From Ruminococcus sp. (GTDB lineage Bacteria > Bacillota > Clostridia > Oscillospirales > Acutalibacteraceae): DNA of 64,000 nucleotides. Location: assembly GCA_017404145.1 (NCBI GenBank), contig JAFRCW010000024.1, positions 1-64,000 on the forward strand. Direction: 5' to 3'. Position 1 is the first letter of the stretch, and every line of letters begins with the position of its first letter. The position numbers and the translations under genes are program-made. Below, in pieces: positions 55,077 through 63,464 of this stretch. The notes beneath the pieces were generated by a model, which was not told where the DNA came from, made no database searches, and was given only the letters and a program-made list of their open reading frames with translations.

Positions 55077-55658
55077 ATGGCTTTAGAGCAGCGATCATAT
55101 CGCGCTCTGATCGTTTCAAAATCAGGAAAATTCACAACCGCGTTCGGCTCCCTTCTTTCTGTGGAGCAGTTTCAAAAAGATAATGTGCAGAATGCCGGTC
55201 AGGCGCGGCGCAGCGTCCTTGAAAAGTCTTATGATCTGGTAGTCGTCAACGCGCCGCTGAATGATGAGTTCGGCACACGGCTGTGTATGGATATCAGCCT
55301 TTCGGCGGGTACCGTAGCGGTGATCTTCGCACCGTCGGAGGTATATGACGAGATCGTCCACAAGGTAACGCCCCACGGCGTATTCGTGATCAAAAAGCCG
55401 GCGTCACAACAGACGATCGTCCAGTCGCTGTCCCTGCTGATCTCTGCGCGCGAGCGACTGCGATCTGTCGAGAAAAAGGCAGGCAAGGCACAGAATAAAC
55501 TCGAAGAGATCCGCGTCGTCAACCGCGCCAAATGGCTTCTGATCGATAATGAGGATATGAGCGAAAACGACGCGCATAAATATATTGAAAAAGCCGCCAT
55601 GGATGCAGGGATCACCAAAATGCAGGCGGCACAGATCATTATAGAGAAGTATCAATAA
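55077..55658 (+). CDS. ANTAR-domain RNA-binding response-regulator-like antiterminator
   Basis: A 193-residue protein (ATG 55077; a GTG at 55065 is possible). Residues about 8-118 fold like a receiver domain, but the usual phosphoacceptor Asp is replaced (YDLVVVNAPL has Asn). The C-terminal about 60 residues (LEEIRVVNRAKWLLIDNEDM ... DAHKYIEKAAMDAGITKMQA) are an ANTAR domain, which binds paired hexaloop hairpins in leader RNA to prevent termination. A nitR-like regulator is known beside glnA in some Clostridium. Its likely targets are the four attenuators in this window. No partner kinase is encoded here. Confidence 0.88.
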   Translation: MALEQRSYRALIVSKSGKFTTAFGSLLSVEQFQKDNVQNAGQARRSVLEKSYDLVVVNAPLNDEFGTRLCMDISLSAGTVAVIFAPSEVYDEIVHKVTPHGVFVIKKPASQQTIVQSLSLLISARERLRSVEKKAGKAQNKLEEIRVVNRAKWLLIDNEDMSENDAHKYIEKAAMDAGITKMQAAQIIIEKYQ

Positions 55659-55659
55659 A

Positions 55660-55850
55660 GCGAAATTGCCGTCTTGCGGCAACGAAATAGTTTACTGTTG
55701 TAAACAGCTGAATTTTTTGGTAAACCAAAAAGCTAAATAGAATTCGCATTCAGCTTGCGATACTCAAATTTAGCTCCGTCAGGGATTTAGCGCGCAGAAT
55801 GCGCATTTCGCTCGCTTTAGCGAATTTAGCTGAGGCTGACGTATTGTCAG
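55660..55850. repeat. Array of short palindromes separated by GC(T/G)AAATT-type boxes (array 3)
   Basis: Boxes GCGAAATTG, ACGAAAT, GCTGAATT, GCTAAAT, TTTAGCT and GCGAATTTAGCT alternate with hairpins GCCG-tctt-GCGGC, GTTTAC-tgtt-GTAAAC, TTTTTGGT-aa-ACCAAAAA and GCGC-agaat-GCGC. It separates the ANTAR gene from pyrG. Confidence 0.65.
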
Positions 55851-55871
55851 CTTTTGAGGAAGGTGTGTAGT

Positions 55872-57464
55872 ATGACAAAATATATCTTTGTAACAGGCGG
55901 TGTGGTATCCGGTTTGGGTAAGGGGATCACTGCCGCTTCTTTGGGCAGGTTATTAAAGGCGCGCGGGCTCAAGGTCGCGTCCCAGAAGCTCGACCCTTAC
56001 ATCAATGTTGACCCGGGTACGATGAGCCCCTATCAGCACGGCGAGGTCTATGTCACAGAGGACGGCGCCGAGACCGACCTTGATCTCGGACACTATGAGC
56101 GTTTCATTGATGAGGATCTGAACCAGTTTTCGAATCTCACGACCGGCAAGGTCTACTCCAACGTTCTTGCAAAGGAGCGCAAGGGCGAATATCTCGGCAA
56201 GACCGTGCAGGTCATTCCGCACATCACCGACGAGATCAAGCGCTTCATCTACAGTGTCGGCAAAAAGACCGACGCCGACGTCGTCATCACCGAGATCGGC
56301 GGCACCATCGGCGATATCGAAAGCCAGCCGTTCATTGAGGCGATCCGTCAGGTCGGTCACGAAGTCGGCAAGGACAACCGCCTGTATATCCACGTGACCC
56401 TCGTCCCGTATCTCAAAGCCTCCGGCGAGCATAAATCAAAGCCCACCCAGCACTCCGTTAAAGAGCTGCAGGGCTTAGGCGTTTCGCCAGACATCATCAT
56501 CCTTCGAACCGACGAGCCGATCACCGACAGCGACATCTTCGATAAGATCGCCGGCTTCTGCAATGTCTGGCCAGACTGTGTCATCGAGAATCTCACCCTG
56601 CCGATCCTCTATGAGGCGCCGCTGATGCTCGAGAAAGCACACCTCTCCGACATCGTCTGCCGTGATCTGAACCTCAAATCTCACAAGCCCGACCTCTCCG
56701 ACTGGGAGCATATGGTCGATCGGATCAAAAATCGCGAACGCAGGGTGAAGATCGGCTTGGTCGGCAAGTACGTCGAGCTGCACGACGCGTATCTTTCTGT
56801 CACAGAAGCCCTGCATCATGCGGGCTATTATCAGAATTCTTTTGTCGATATCGATTGGATCGACAGTGAAAAGATCACCCCCGAAACCGTCGATGACATC
56901 CTCGGGAAAATGGATGGCATCATCGTCCCCGGCGGCTTCGGACAGCGCGGGATCGAGGGTATGATCACAGCTGCTCAGTATGCCCGCGAGCATAAGCTGC
57001 CTTATTTCGGCATCTGCCTCGGTATGCAGATCGCCGTTATCGAATACGCAAGAAATGTCGCCGGTATCGCGAATGCTAACTCCGGCGAGTTCGATAAAAA
57101 CGCAGCGAAGGTCATCGACTTTATGCCCGACCAGAACGACGAGATCGACAAGGGCGGCACTTTGAGACTCGGCGCCTATCCCTGTGTCATCCAGAAGGGT
57201 ACCGCGATGGAGAAGGCATACGGCAAGAGCGAAATCAGCGAACGTCACCGTCATCGCTACGAGTTCAACAACGATTATCGCGACGCATTACAAAACGCCG
57301 GACTCACTCTCTCCGGCTTCTCTCCCGACGGCAGGCTGGTCGAGACCGTCGAACTGACCGATCGCCCCTTCTACATCGGCGTGCAGTACCATCCCGAGTT
57401 CAAGTCCCGTCCCAACAAACCTCATCCACTCTTCACCGGTTTCATCAAAGCGGCGCTCTCATAA
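55872..57464 (+). CDS. pyrG: CTP synthase
   Basis: A 530-residue, full-length enzyme; ATG 55872 follows GAGGAAGG. The synthase half has [20 protein letters not shown] and [20 protein letters not shown]. The glutaminase half has GGFGQRG, the nucleophile Cys in [14 protein letters not shown] and His/Glu in VQYHPEFKS. It aminates UTP to CTP with glutamine as ammonia donor. Another glutamine-using enzyme in the nitrogen island, although its own leader shows no ANTAR-type hexaloop. Confidence 0.97.
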   Translation: MTKYIFVTGGVVSGLGKGITAASLGRLLKARGLKVASQKLDPYINVDPGTMSPYQHGEVYVTEDGAETDLDLGHYERFIDEDLNQFSNLTTGKVYSNVLAKERKGEYLGKTVQVIPHITDEIKRFIYSVGKKTDADVVITEIGGTIGDIESQPFIEAIRQVGHEVGKDNRLYIHVTLVPYLKASGEHKSKPTQHSVKELQGLGVSPDIIILRTDEPITDSDIFDKIAGFCNVWPDCVIENLTLPILYEAPLMLEKAHLSDIVCRDLNLKSHKPDLSDWEHMVDRIKNRERRVKIGLVGKYVELHDAYLSVTEALHHAGYYQNSFVDIDWIDSEKITPETVDDILGKMDGIIVPGGFGQRGIEGMITAAQYAREHKLPYFGICLGMQIAVIEYARNVAGIANANSGEFDKNAAKVIDFMPDQNDEIDKGGTLRLGAYPCVIQKGTAMEKAYGKSEISERHRHRYEFNNDYRDALQNAGLTLSGFSPDGRLVETVELTDRPFYIGVQYHPEFKSRPNKPHPLFTGFIKAALS

Positions 57465-57477
57465 AGATTCCTTAACA

Positions 57478-57508
57478 GAAAGCTCCCGATCATCCCGGGA
57501 GCTTTCTT
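57478..57508 (+). terminator. Terminator of pyrG
   Basis: GAAAGCTCCCG (57478-57488) pairs with CGGGAGCTTTC (57496-57506), then TTCG. Strong stem, short T tract. Confidence 0.75.
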
Positions 57509-57602
57509 CGCAATACACGAATAGACCGCCGGTCCTTCCATCAAGTTCAGCAATCATTGATGAAACAGTAATTCAATACATTACCACAAGGAGGAAAAGG
57601 TT

Positions 57603-57989
57603 ATAAAAGATTCAAATCTGGCGCAGCCCTACAGATGGACAATTACCACCGTCAGAGGGATGCTTAGCAATCAGTTCTATTGCGGGGATACGGTAAACTT
57701 CAAAACCTACAGCAAATCCAATAAGCTGAAAAAAAGGCTGAAGAACGACCCCGCAAAGGTTCTGATCTTCAAGGATACGCATGAGCCGATTGTTGACAGA
57801 GCTATGTTCGAGACAGTCCAAAAGCTTTTTGCCGGTCGTAAGCGTCATGACAAGATGGGAGAAATGGATAAGTTCGCCGGATATCTCTACTGCGGTGACT
57901 GCGACAAAAGGATGTATTTGCATAGGGGCAAAACTATCAGCCCCGAGAAGAATATGTTCCAGTGCGGCGGTTACCAAACAGGCAATTAG
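57603..57989 (+). pseudogene. C-terminal remnant of a large serine recombinase
   Basis: The open frame has no start codon at its beginning and reads QPYRWTITTVRGMLSNQFYC. It continues through ILFKDTHEPIVDRAMFETVQ-like sequence to YLYCGDCDKRMYL and MFQCGGYQT, the recombinase domain end and zinc-ribbon of TndX/TnpX-type large serine recombinases. The catalytic resolvase domain is missing. A ribosome site (AAGGAGG) just upstream no longer leads to a gene. It marks an old transposon end next to pyrG. Confidence 0.75.
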
Positions 57990-58140
57990 AATTGCAACCA
58001 GACTGATTGTTTCCAAGGATGATTTCATTAAGTGGTACGATACTCATAAGAATTCTTAATAAATTCTTACTTAATTAGGTTTAACGTAGATATTATGTGT
58101 TTTATGTGGTATTTGTTATGTTACGAAAGGAGATGGACTT

Positions 58141-59261
58141 ATGGAAAAACAACTATTAACGAATGGTAAGTCATTCAGAAGAACAGACGGTAAATGGCAA
58201 GGAACAGTATGGTATCTAAACGAGTATGGTGAGAGGAAACGAAAGAGCTTTTCAGGGAATACTCAACGTATCGTCAACAAAAAGATGAAGGACTATGTCC
58301 AAGAATTCAATCTGCAAAAAGATACCAACAAAGAAGCAAACCTCCCTCTCAAGGAAAGCCTTAATGCATATCTCAAGTTGTTCAAGTTCCCGACGGTTGA
58401 ACGACCAACTTATGACAGATGCGAATCAATAGCCAAAAACCAGATTAATCCTAAACTAGGTAAAAAGGCAGTAGGCGATATGACAGCGGCAGATATTCGA
58501 AAGCTGCTAAACGATCTTATGAAAGAAGGTTATTCCTATTCAACAGTAAAACAGAGCTATAACCTTCTAAATGAGTTCTATCGATATCTGGAAAGAGAAG
58601 AAATAATACAAAAAAATCCAATGAGGAGTGTTAGCATGTTGAAGAAAGCAAATTTCTTATCCGCGCAAGGTAAAGATGTCAAGGCAAAATGCGATGAGGT
58701 TGAGATACTAACTCCGGAAGAAATAGATACACTTCGTGAGGAAGCATTTTCTACCTTCACAGACGGGAAGAGGAAATACCAACAACCGGCAGCATATTTC
58801 CTGATGTTGAACACTGGACTTAGAACTGGAGAAATACTTGGGCTAAGTAACAGCGACATTGATCTGAATAATAAGGTGTTATATGTACGGAAATCTGTTA
58901 AAGAAGTATATAAACGAGACGGATCTGAACGAACATCAGGAGAAGAGATCGTTGTTGGTAAACCCAAAAGCGCATCAAGCAAAAGAATGATTCCACTTAA
59001 TCGAACAGCGATCGAGATGATAGAGGATCTTAGAAATGAAAGATACTTCGGAGAAGATAGTCCATTAATCGCGGATGAGAACGGCAACATTACAAAACCC
59101 TCAAATTTCAGAAAACGATATCTGAGGATTCTAGAAGCGTGCGGAATTAAAGAAAAGTCGAAAAAAAGGGGACTGGTAATAACTCAACCAAAGGAAGAAC
59201 AGCAGGGAAAGGTCTTCACAGTCTGAGACACACTTATGCGACAAAATTCGACAGCTTTTGA
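58141..59261 (+). pseudogene. Tyrosine recombinase (integrase), frameshifted and truncated
   Basis: AAAGGAG precedes ATG 58141. An N-terminal arm-binding domain, a core-binding domain (LNAYLKLFKF ... YDRCESIAKNQINPKL) and the start of the catalytic domain (MLNTGLRTGEILGL with the first catalytic Arg) are intact. The frame ends at 59226. One extra A in the A7 run at 59161-59167 would lead on into KGLHSLRHTYATK, which holds the H-x-x-R box, but this then stops at 59261 before the LGH and Tyr motifs. The catalytic Tyr is therefore lost even if the frameshift is an error. Confidence 0.75.
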
Positions 59262-59377
59262 TGTGTGTTCATAAAAATAATTACAGTGATAAAATCGAAC
59301 TAAATGCAGTATTATTGCGTTATTGAATCATACAAAACAGAACCATTGTAGTAAGTATAAATCACTATTATACAGAG

Positions 59378-59409
59378 AAAACGGACTGTTCATAAGGAGC
59401 AGTCCGTTT
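59378..59409 (-). terminator. Terminator of the tannase-like gene
   Basis: AAAACGGACTG (59378-59388) faces CAGTCCGTTT (59400-59409). On the minus strand the hairpin is followed by TTTTCTCTG, about 50 bp beyond the stop codon. Confidence 0.7.
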
Positions 59410-59460
59410 GTGATAATATTTTTTGTATGAAGAATTACACTTCATTACGGTTAACCGATT

Positions 59461-61293
59461 TTATTTCATACAACTGTTGACCCACTCGATGAAGTTCGAG
59501 GTGCTGTCGCCGGTGCGTTCCGCTTCGGTATGACCCTGACCCCACACGGTCTCAAAGTCTACGCTCTCAACTCCGTCATAGTTTTCAAGAGCAAGGGCGA
59601 GATTGACTTCGGTCGTCAGCGAGGTATCACCCTGATTGATACCGGTGCGGATGCGCCAGTATTTTGAGACGGTAGAGGTGCCGTAGCCTTCCTGACTCTC
59701 CAGCAGATAGTAAAGAGGTGTGTACATATTCACACGCTGCTGTGCGGTATAGCCGACAGAATCAGTCTTGCTGAGATCGGTGGTATAATCGCTCGCATAA
59801 GAGCTGCCGAGCTCCGTCAAAATATCTGCTAAGGTGCTGTCAAAGTGAGCGCCGCTGCCGTCACCGTAACCGAATAAGGTATTCTCTCCCTGACCCGCGT
59901 CGAGCTGGTCGAACGCGCCGAGGTTCTTGGAAGCGTTCTTGCACGCACTGACAAAATCCTCGATGCTTGTGATCGTCACAGTGTTAGTGGTTTCATCATA
60001 AGTGATCCACTCGCCGTTTGTGTTCAGCGCGTCGATGTAGTCCTGCGCAGTCTCATAGGTGCCGGAGGTGCTGACGCCGCTTGACGAGGTATCGTTGCGG
60101 GTGATGTCGTCTACATCCTCGATAGAGGTCGCTTCTTCTCCGGTATCGCCGTCAGGCTTTGATCCGCTCGGTGCGCCGTCGGGTTTCTCTCCACTCGGCA
60201 TATTTCCGTCAGGCTTATCACCGGAGGGTGTGCCGCCTGAGGGAGCGCCGCCCATACCGCCGCCTTTAGATGAGCTTGATGCGTCGTAGGGGAATTCGGT
60301 ATCGGACAGGAAGTTGTTGAGCGATTGCTCGATCACGCTCTTAATATACTCATAGTAGGCGCCCGACTGATAGATGCCGTCGGAAGATTCCGTCAATGTC
60401 AACGTATTGCCCTCAGCGTCGGTAAAGCCCGCGCTATTGATATATTCCGCAAACGCTGTTGCAAGGGCGTCGGAGATCGCCTGCTCGTCGTCGGTAAGTC
60501 CCGAACGGGTAGAACCCATCATCCACTCATACGCTTCATCTGCGGTATCGAGGTTAGTGATCGGACACCAATCCATCGAACCGACTACCGCGTCGGATAC
60601 GCCCTGAACCGCGCCGATCGCTTCGAGATAAGGATCATACAGTTCGCTGTCGCCGGTTGCGCCGACGATCGCTGCCTGTGCTCCGCCGCCGCTCATACCG
60701 AATACAAAGATGCTTTCCGCGTCGCCCGCGATCACATCGTCACAATAGCGGATGTAACGGATCGCGGCTTTCAGGTCGGTCACTCCTGCGGGTGCGCCGT
60801 CATCTCTGCCACGGCAGCCTGCGTGAACATATACAAAGCCCTGAGAGGTGTAATCCGTCACGCTCTTGTACTCAGTCAACGCGCTTTGAGCAGAATAACC
60901 GGGTGTGTTGATCGGCATGACGATCGGAGCTGTTGAAGCGGTATAGCCGTTGACCTCTGCGTCAGCGTTCAGCTCACAGGTGTAGGTGCCGTCGCCGTTA
61001 TCGGTCGCGGTCATATACGCGCCGGGGACAAACACCGCAAGCTGCTCATAATCTTCGTTTGCCGGCGTCTCGCAGTAGACGATGCCGATCTGGTAATACA
61101 CATCATCATCAGCGTTATACTGCCACTTGGTCATGTCCAGCTTGGATAGATTGGTCGTTGCCGTAGTGGCTTTAGCTGTACCGTCAGCCGCAGTCGTTTC
61201 TTCGGTCTTGTCCGTACCGCCGGAGCCGCATCCGGTCATCACTAAACCGGCCAAGCATAAAGTCATCATAATTGCTAATATCTTTTTGAACAT
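59461..61293 (-). CDS. Tannase-like (subtype B) alpha/beta-hydrolase lipoprotein
   Basis: A 610-residue protein; ATG 61293 is chosen after AAAGGAGATG and gives a lipoprotein signal ending LVMTG-C. The nucleophile lies in FVFGMSGGGAQAAIVG, a G-M-S-G-G elbow, preceded by DLKAAIRYIRYCDDVIAGD. The catalytic His is probably in VWGQGHTEAERTGDS. A disordered GGGMGGAPSGGTPSGDK-type linker interrupts the sequence near residue 345. Its pattern fits tannase subtype B proteins, which release gallate from gallotannins, though other esters are possible. It lies between two integrase remnants, so it may be cargo of a mobile element. Confidence 0.75.
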   Translation of the reverse strand: MFKKILAIMMTLCLAGLVMTGCGSGGTDKTEETTAADGTAKATTATTNLSKLDMTKWQYNADDDVYYQIGIVYCETPANEDYEQLAVFVPGAYMTATDNGDGTYTCELNADAEVNGYTASTAPIVMPINTPGYSAQSALTEYKSVTDYTSQGFVYVHAGCRGRDDGAPAGVTDLKAAIRYIRYCDDVIAGDAESIFVFGMSGGGAQAAIVGATGDSELYDPYLEAIGAVQGVSDAVVGSMDWCPITNLDTADEAYEWMMGSTRSGLTDDEQAISDALATAFAEYINSAGFTDAEGNTLTLTESSDGIYQSGAYYEYIKSVIEQSLNNFLSDTEFPYDASSSSKGGGMGGAPSGGTPSGDKPDGNMPSGEKPDGAPSGSKPDGDTGEEATSIEDVDDITRNDTSSSGVSTSGTYETAQDYIDALNTNGEWITYDETTNTVTITSIEDFVSACKNASKNLGAFDQLDAGQGENTLFGYGDGSGAHFDSTLADILTELGSSYASDYTTDLSKTDSVGYTAQQRVNMYTPLYYLLESQEGYGTSTVSKYWRIRTGINQGDTSLTTEVNLALALENYDGVESVDFETVWGQGHTEAERTGDSTSNFIEWVNSCMK

Positions 61294-61420
61294 GATATCA
61301 TCTCCTTTTGAGGTTGACATAAGTATAGATGAATAATCTGATAGTATCTTGTTGTGAAAGTGAAAGATATGTGAAAACCGGTTATAGTATTTAAGATGAT
61401 TGTCGAATTATATATAAAAA

Positions 61421-61458
61421 GGACACTTCATTCCGAAAAATGAAATGCCCTTTTAAGG
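61421..61458. terminator. Bidirectional hairpin between tannase and integrase remnant
   Basis: AAAAAGGACACTTCATT and AATGAAATGCCCTTTT pair imperfectly; a T tract follows on both strands (AAGGTTTTTT on plus, CCTTTTTATAT on minus). Confidence 0.5.
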
Positions 61459-61589
61459 TTTTTTGTCTTTACCTTTACAGCCTCCTTTTCTCGACAATTC
61501 TCTCGCTGATAATCAACTATTGGAAAAGGAATTGAAAAACAGCGACAAACGCAGAAAACCCCTTGAATACTGGATTTTTCCCGTTTGTC

Positions 61590-61787
61590 ATTATTATACC
61601 GTATCGGCACACATTTGCAACGAATTTGATCAATGGTATCCCTCAGGAAGATGGTACGGTAAAAACACTTCCTGTGAAGCAAGTCGCCGATCTGTTGGGA
61701 CACACAACATCTGAGATAACAGAGATATATTATGTCAAACGAGAAAGCGAAAAACTTATTGGTGTCACAGATGAATTTGATATATAA
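61590..61787 (+). pseudogene. C-terminal remnant of a second tyrosine recombinase
   Basis: The open frame reads PYRHTFATNLINGIPQEDG, then VKQVADLLGHTTSEITEIYY and ends EFDI. It contains the H-x-x-R box, LGH and the catalytic Tyr, but everything before the box is missing. It overlaps in content with the end of the integrase at 58141 (RHTYATK against RHTFATN), so they come from different integrases or diverged copies. It is followed by a strong terminator. Confidence 0.75.
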
Positions 61788-61826
61788 AAACTGGCTTGGA
61801 GCTTCGGCTCCAAGCCAGTTTTTTCT
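61787..61826 (+). terminator. Terminator with UUCG loop after the integrase remnant
   Basis: A perfect stem, ACTGGCTTGGAGC / GCTCCAAGCCAGT, with loop TTCG (61803-61806) and TTTTTTC after it. Confidence 0.9.
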
Positions 61827-61859
61827 TTTCTGATGAAGGTTTTTTCTCCAAAAATCTGG

Positions 61860-62062
61860 AAAAATGAAATGCTTTTTTGATGATCAAATAAACATCTTGA
61901 TGCTTATTTGATGATGTACCATTTCAAAATAATGAAAATTATGTCACGATTTCGACCATTTTAGCACGAAAACCCAAGGAAAGAAAACTGAAGAAAACAC
62001 GAGAAAAAGCGAGAAAAACAAAGGGAAATGGCTTAAACGCAGTGTTTAAGCCATTTCGTTTG
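61860..62062. other. Non-coding segment flanking the tRNA fragment, homologous to 23.64-23.85 kb
   Basis: Contains TTTTTTGATGATCAAATAAA, TTGATGCTTATTTGATGATG, then the hairpin AAATGGCTTAAAC-GCAGT-GTTTAAGCCATTT at about 62027-62057. On the minus strand this hairpin directly follows the tRNA-Trp 3' end and precedes T-rich sequence, so it was probably the tRNA terminator. Confidence 0.5.
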
Positions 62063-62065
62063 GAA

Positions 62066-62107
62066 CAGGGGCAGAAGGACTTGAACCCTCGGCACGTGGT
62101 TTTGGAG
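62066..62107 (-). tRNA. 3' half of tRNA-Trp (partial, likely attachment site)
   Basis: On the minus strand the sequence reads from the anticodon loop (T-CCA-AAA) through the 3' anticodon stem, variable loop, T arm (GAGGG-TTCAAGT-CCTTC) and the acceptor 3' strand TGCCCCTG. The 5' half is absent from the adjacent bases (62108 onward). A break in the anticodon loop is typical of a tyrosine-integrase attachment site, where the intact tRNA is rebuilt at the other end of the element. This predicts an element extending to the right of 62108. Confidence 0.7.
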
Positions 62108-62397
62108 TGTATCGACGTATTCATTAAGCAGTAATTGTTATTTACTTTGAATATGATACAGTCTTCTGAATGCCCATATATCTGTATAATTCGACAACAG
62201 AAATGGGTAAAAACCCGGCAACTTTGCAAGTTTTCTGCACGTCGGTTAGAAAAGTGTTAGAAAAGCCTTGCAAAAATGTGTTAGAAAAGCAATTTACAAA
62301 GAACAATAAACAGTCAATCAATCACAACAGCCCGACAGAAATATTCTGCCGGGCATTTTAAAATTGCTTTGCAATAGCAGTATTATAAATGAACACA

Positions 62398-63029
62398 CTA
62401 ATGATATGAGGTTAATCTGTTGTATTCTTCCATTAACCCTTCTGTTTTATCATTTAGTTTTTTGATATCTTCTTCGAGTGTTAATGCTTTTATGTTTAAT
62501 TGCTCTTGATATTCGTTATCGTATCCTTTTTCCTTTAGTCTCCAAAAATAATAATTTTCTCCAATAGTATTTACTAAGTCTACAATCTTCGGTTCTTTTA
62601 ATTTGATCACAAGGAAGAAATACGATATAGCTATTGGTATTAATGGGACTAAAAAAACCCAAAAATTAAACATTTTATTCTCACGAAGCACAAATCCAAG
62701 AATGATGGCAATAATAATAAGCAACAAACATATGGAATACAATCCTCTTTTTATAAAATCGGACTGAGATTTATATTTTTTATAAAGAGATTGATAATCT
62801 GATTGTTTTTGTCGAACACTATGCAAATCTTTTTCTAAACTCTTTCTTTGCGTTTCATACAAGCTAATTTCTGTTTGAATTTGCTTTATTCTTAATGAAT
62901 TAATCGTTGCATCTTTGTTTTGAAGTTCATCATCCTTAGCCGCAAGCTGAGCGTTAGCAATATTTCGTTCCTCTTTCTTACCAATTGCTTTTGCATCTTC
63001 TTGTAATTGCTTTGGTAATTTTTTCTCAT
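62398..63029 (-). CDS. Coiled-coil membrane protein, apparent one-base frameshift near start
   Basis: The open frame gives Lys/Glu/Gln-rich coiled-coil sequence (LQEDAKAIGKKEERNIANAQ, then LQNKDATINSLRIKQIQTEI), two membrane segments (RGLYSICLLLIIIAIILGFV and FWVFLVPLIPIAISYFFLVI) and a second coiled coil. The only plausible start, ATG 63029, is one base out of frame; an extra A in the A6 run (T at 63019-63024) would join it as MRKKLPKQLQ. A TTG at 62862 is the alternative start, giving 154 residues. Low GC and next to DUF3990-type genes. Function unknown. Confidence 0.55.
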
Positions 63030-63053
63030 TTATTCAAAAAGCTTTCAACTACC

Positions 63054-63464
63054 TTATTGTTTATGAATCTCTTTCAAATCCTCTATAGCAAGCACAGGAT
63101 CCATCGTATGGAACATCATATAATTGCGCTTCATTGTTGCGGCAGGAGCCTGTCGTATGATCTTTGCGCTGCTCTCGCCGGTGTAGTAATGCCAATAGCG
63201 GTAAATGTAACCGATCCAGTACAATACTTCTTTTTGATAGACCTCTCCGGTATCGGACAGGATATCTCCGGCAGAAGATATGATCTCTTCCAATAAGTAT
63301 TCCTCACCCATCCACTGCATACGGTTATAGCGAGAATCCAGTTCCTTAGCAGTTTCGGATGTCATAAAGGCTTTGATAAACGCGGCGCTGGGTAGTTTCT
63401 TTTCACCGGACAACTCAAACAATCTGCCCTGTATGTCGCACAGCTTTAATTGCAGTTCGTCCAT
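63054..63464 (-). CDS. Uncharacterised protein downstream of the DUF3990 gene
   Basis: A 136-residue protein whose ATG overlaps the stop of the preceding gene (TAATG), showing translational coupling. Sequence blocks LCDIQGRLFELSGEK, RYNRMQWMGEEYLLEE and VLYWIGYIYRYWHYYTGESS are distinctive, but I cannot name the family. The tight pairing with a DUF3990-type gene suggests a partner or antitoxin in a two-component module, which is inference. Confidence 0.6.
   Translation of the reverse strand: MDELQLKLCDIQGRLFELSGEKKLPSAAFIKAFMTSETAKELDSRYNRMQWMGEEYLLEEIISSAGDILSDTGEVYQKEVLYWIGYIYRYWHYYTGESSAKIIRQAPAATMKRNYMMFHTMDPVLAIEDLKEIHKQ

Noticed and set aside
58141..61787. One integrase gene split by insertion of the tannase region
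   Set aside because: Both pieces contain their own version of the RHTxAT box (RHTYATK and RHTFATN), so they overlap rather than join; they are separate remnants.
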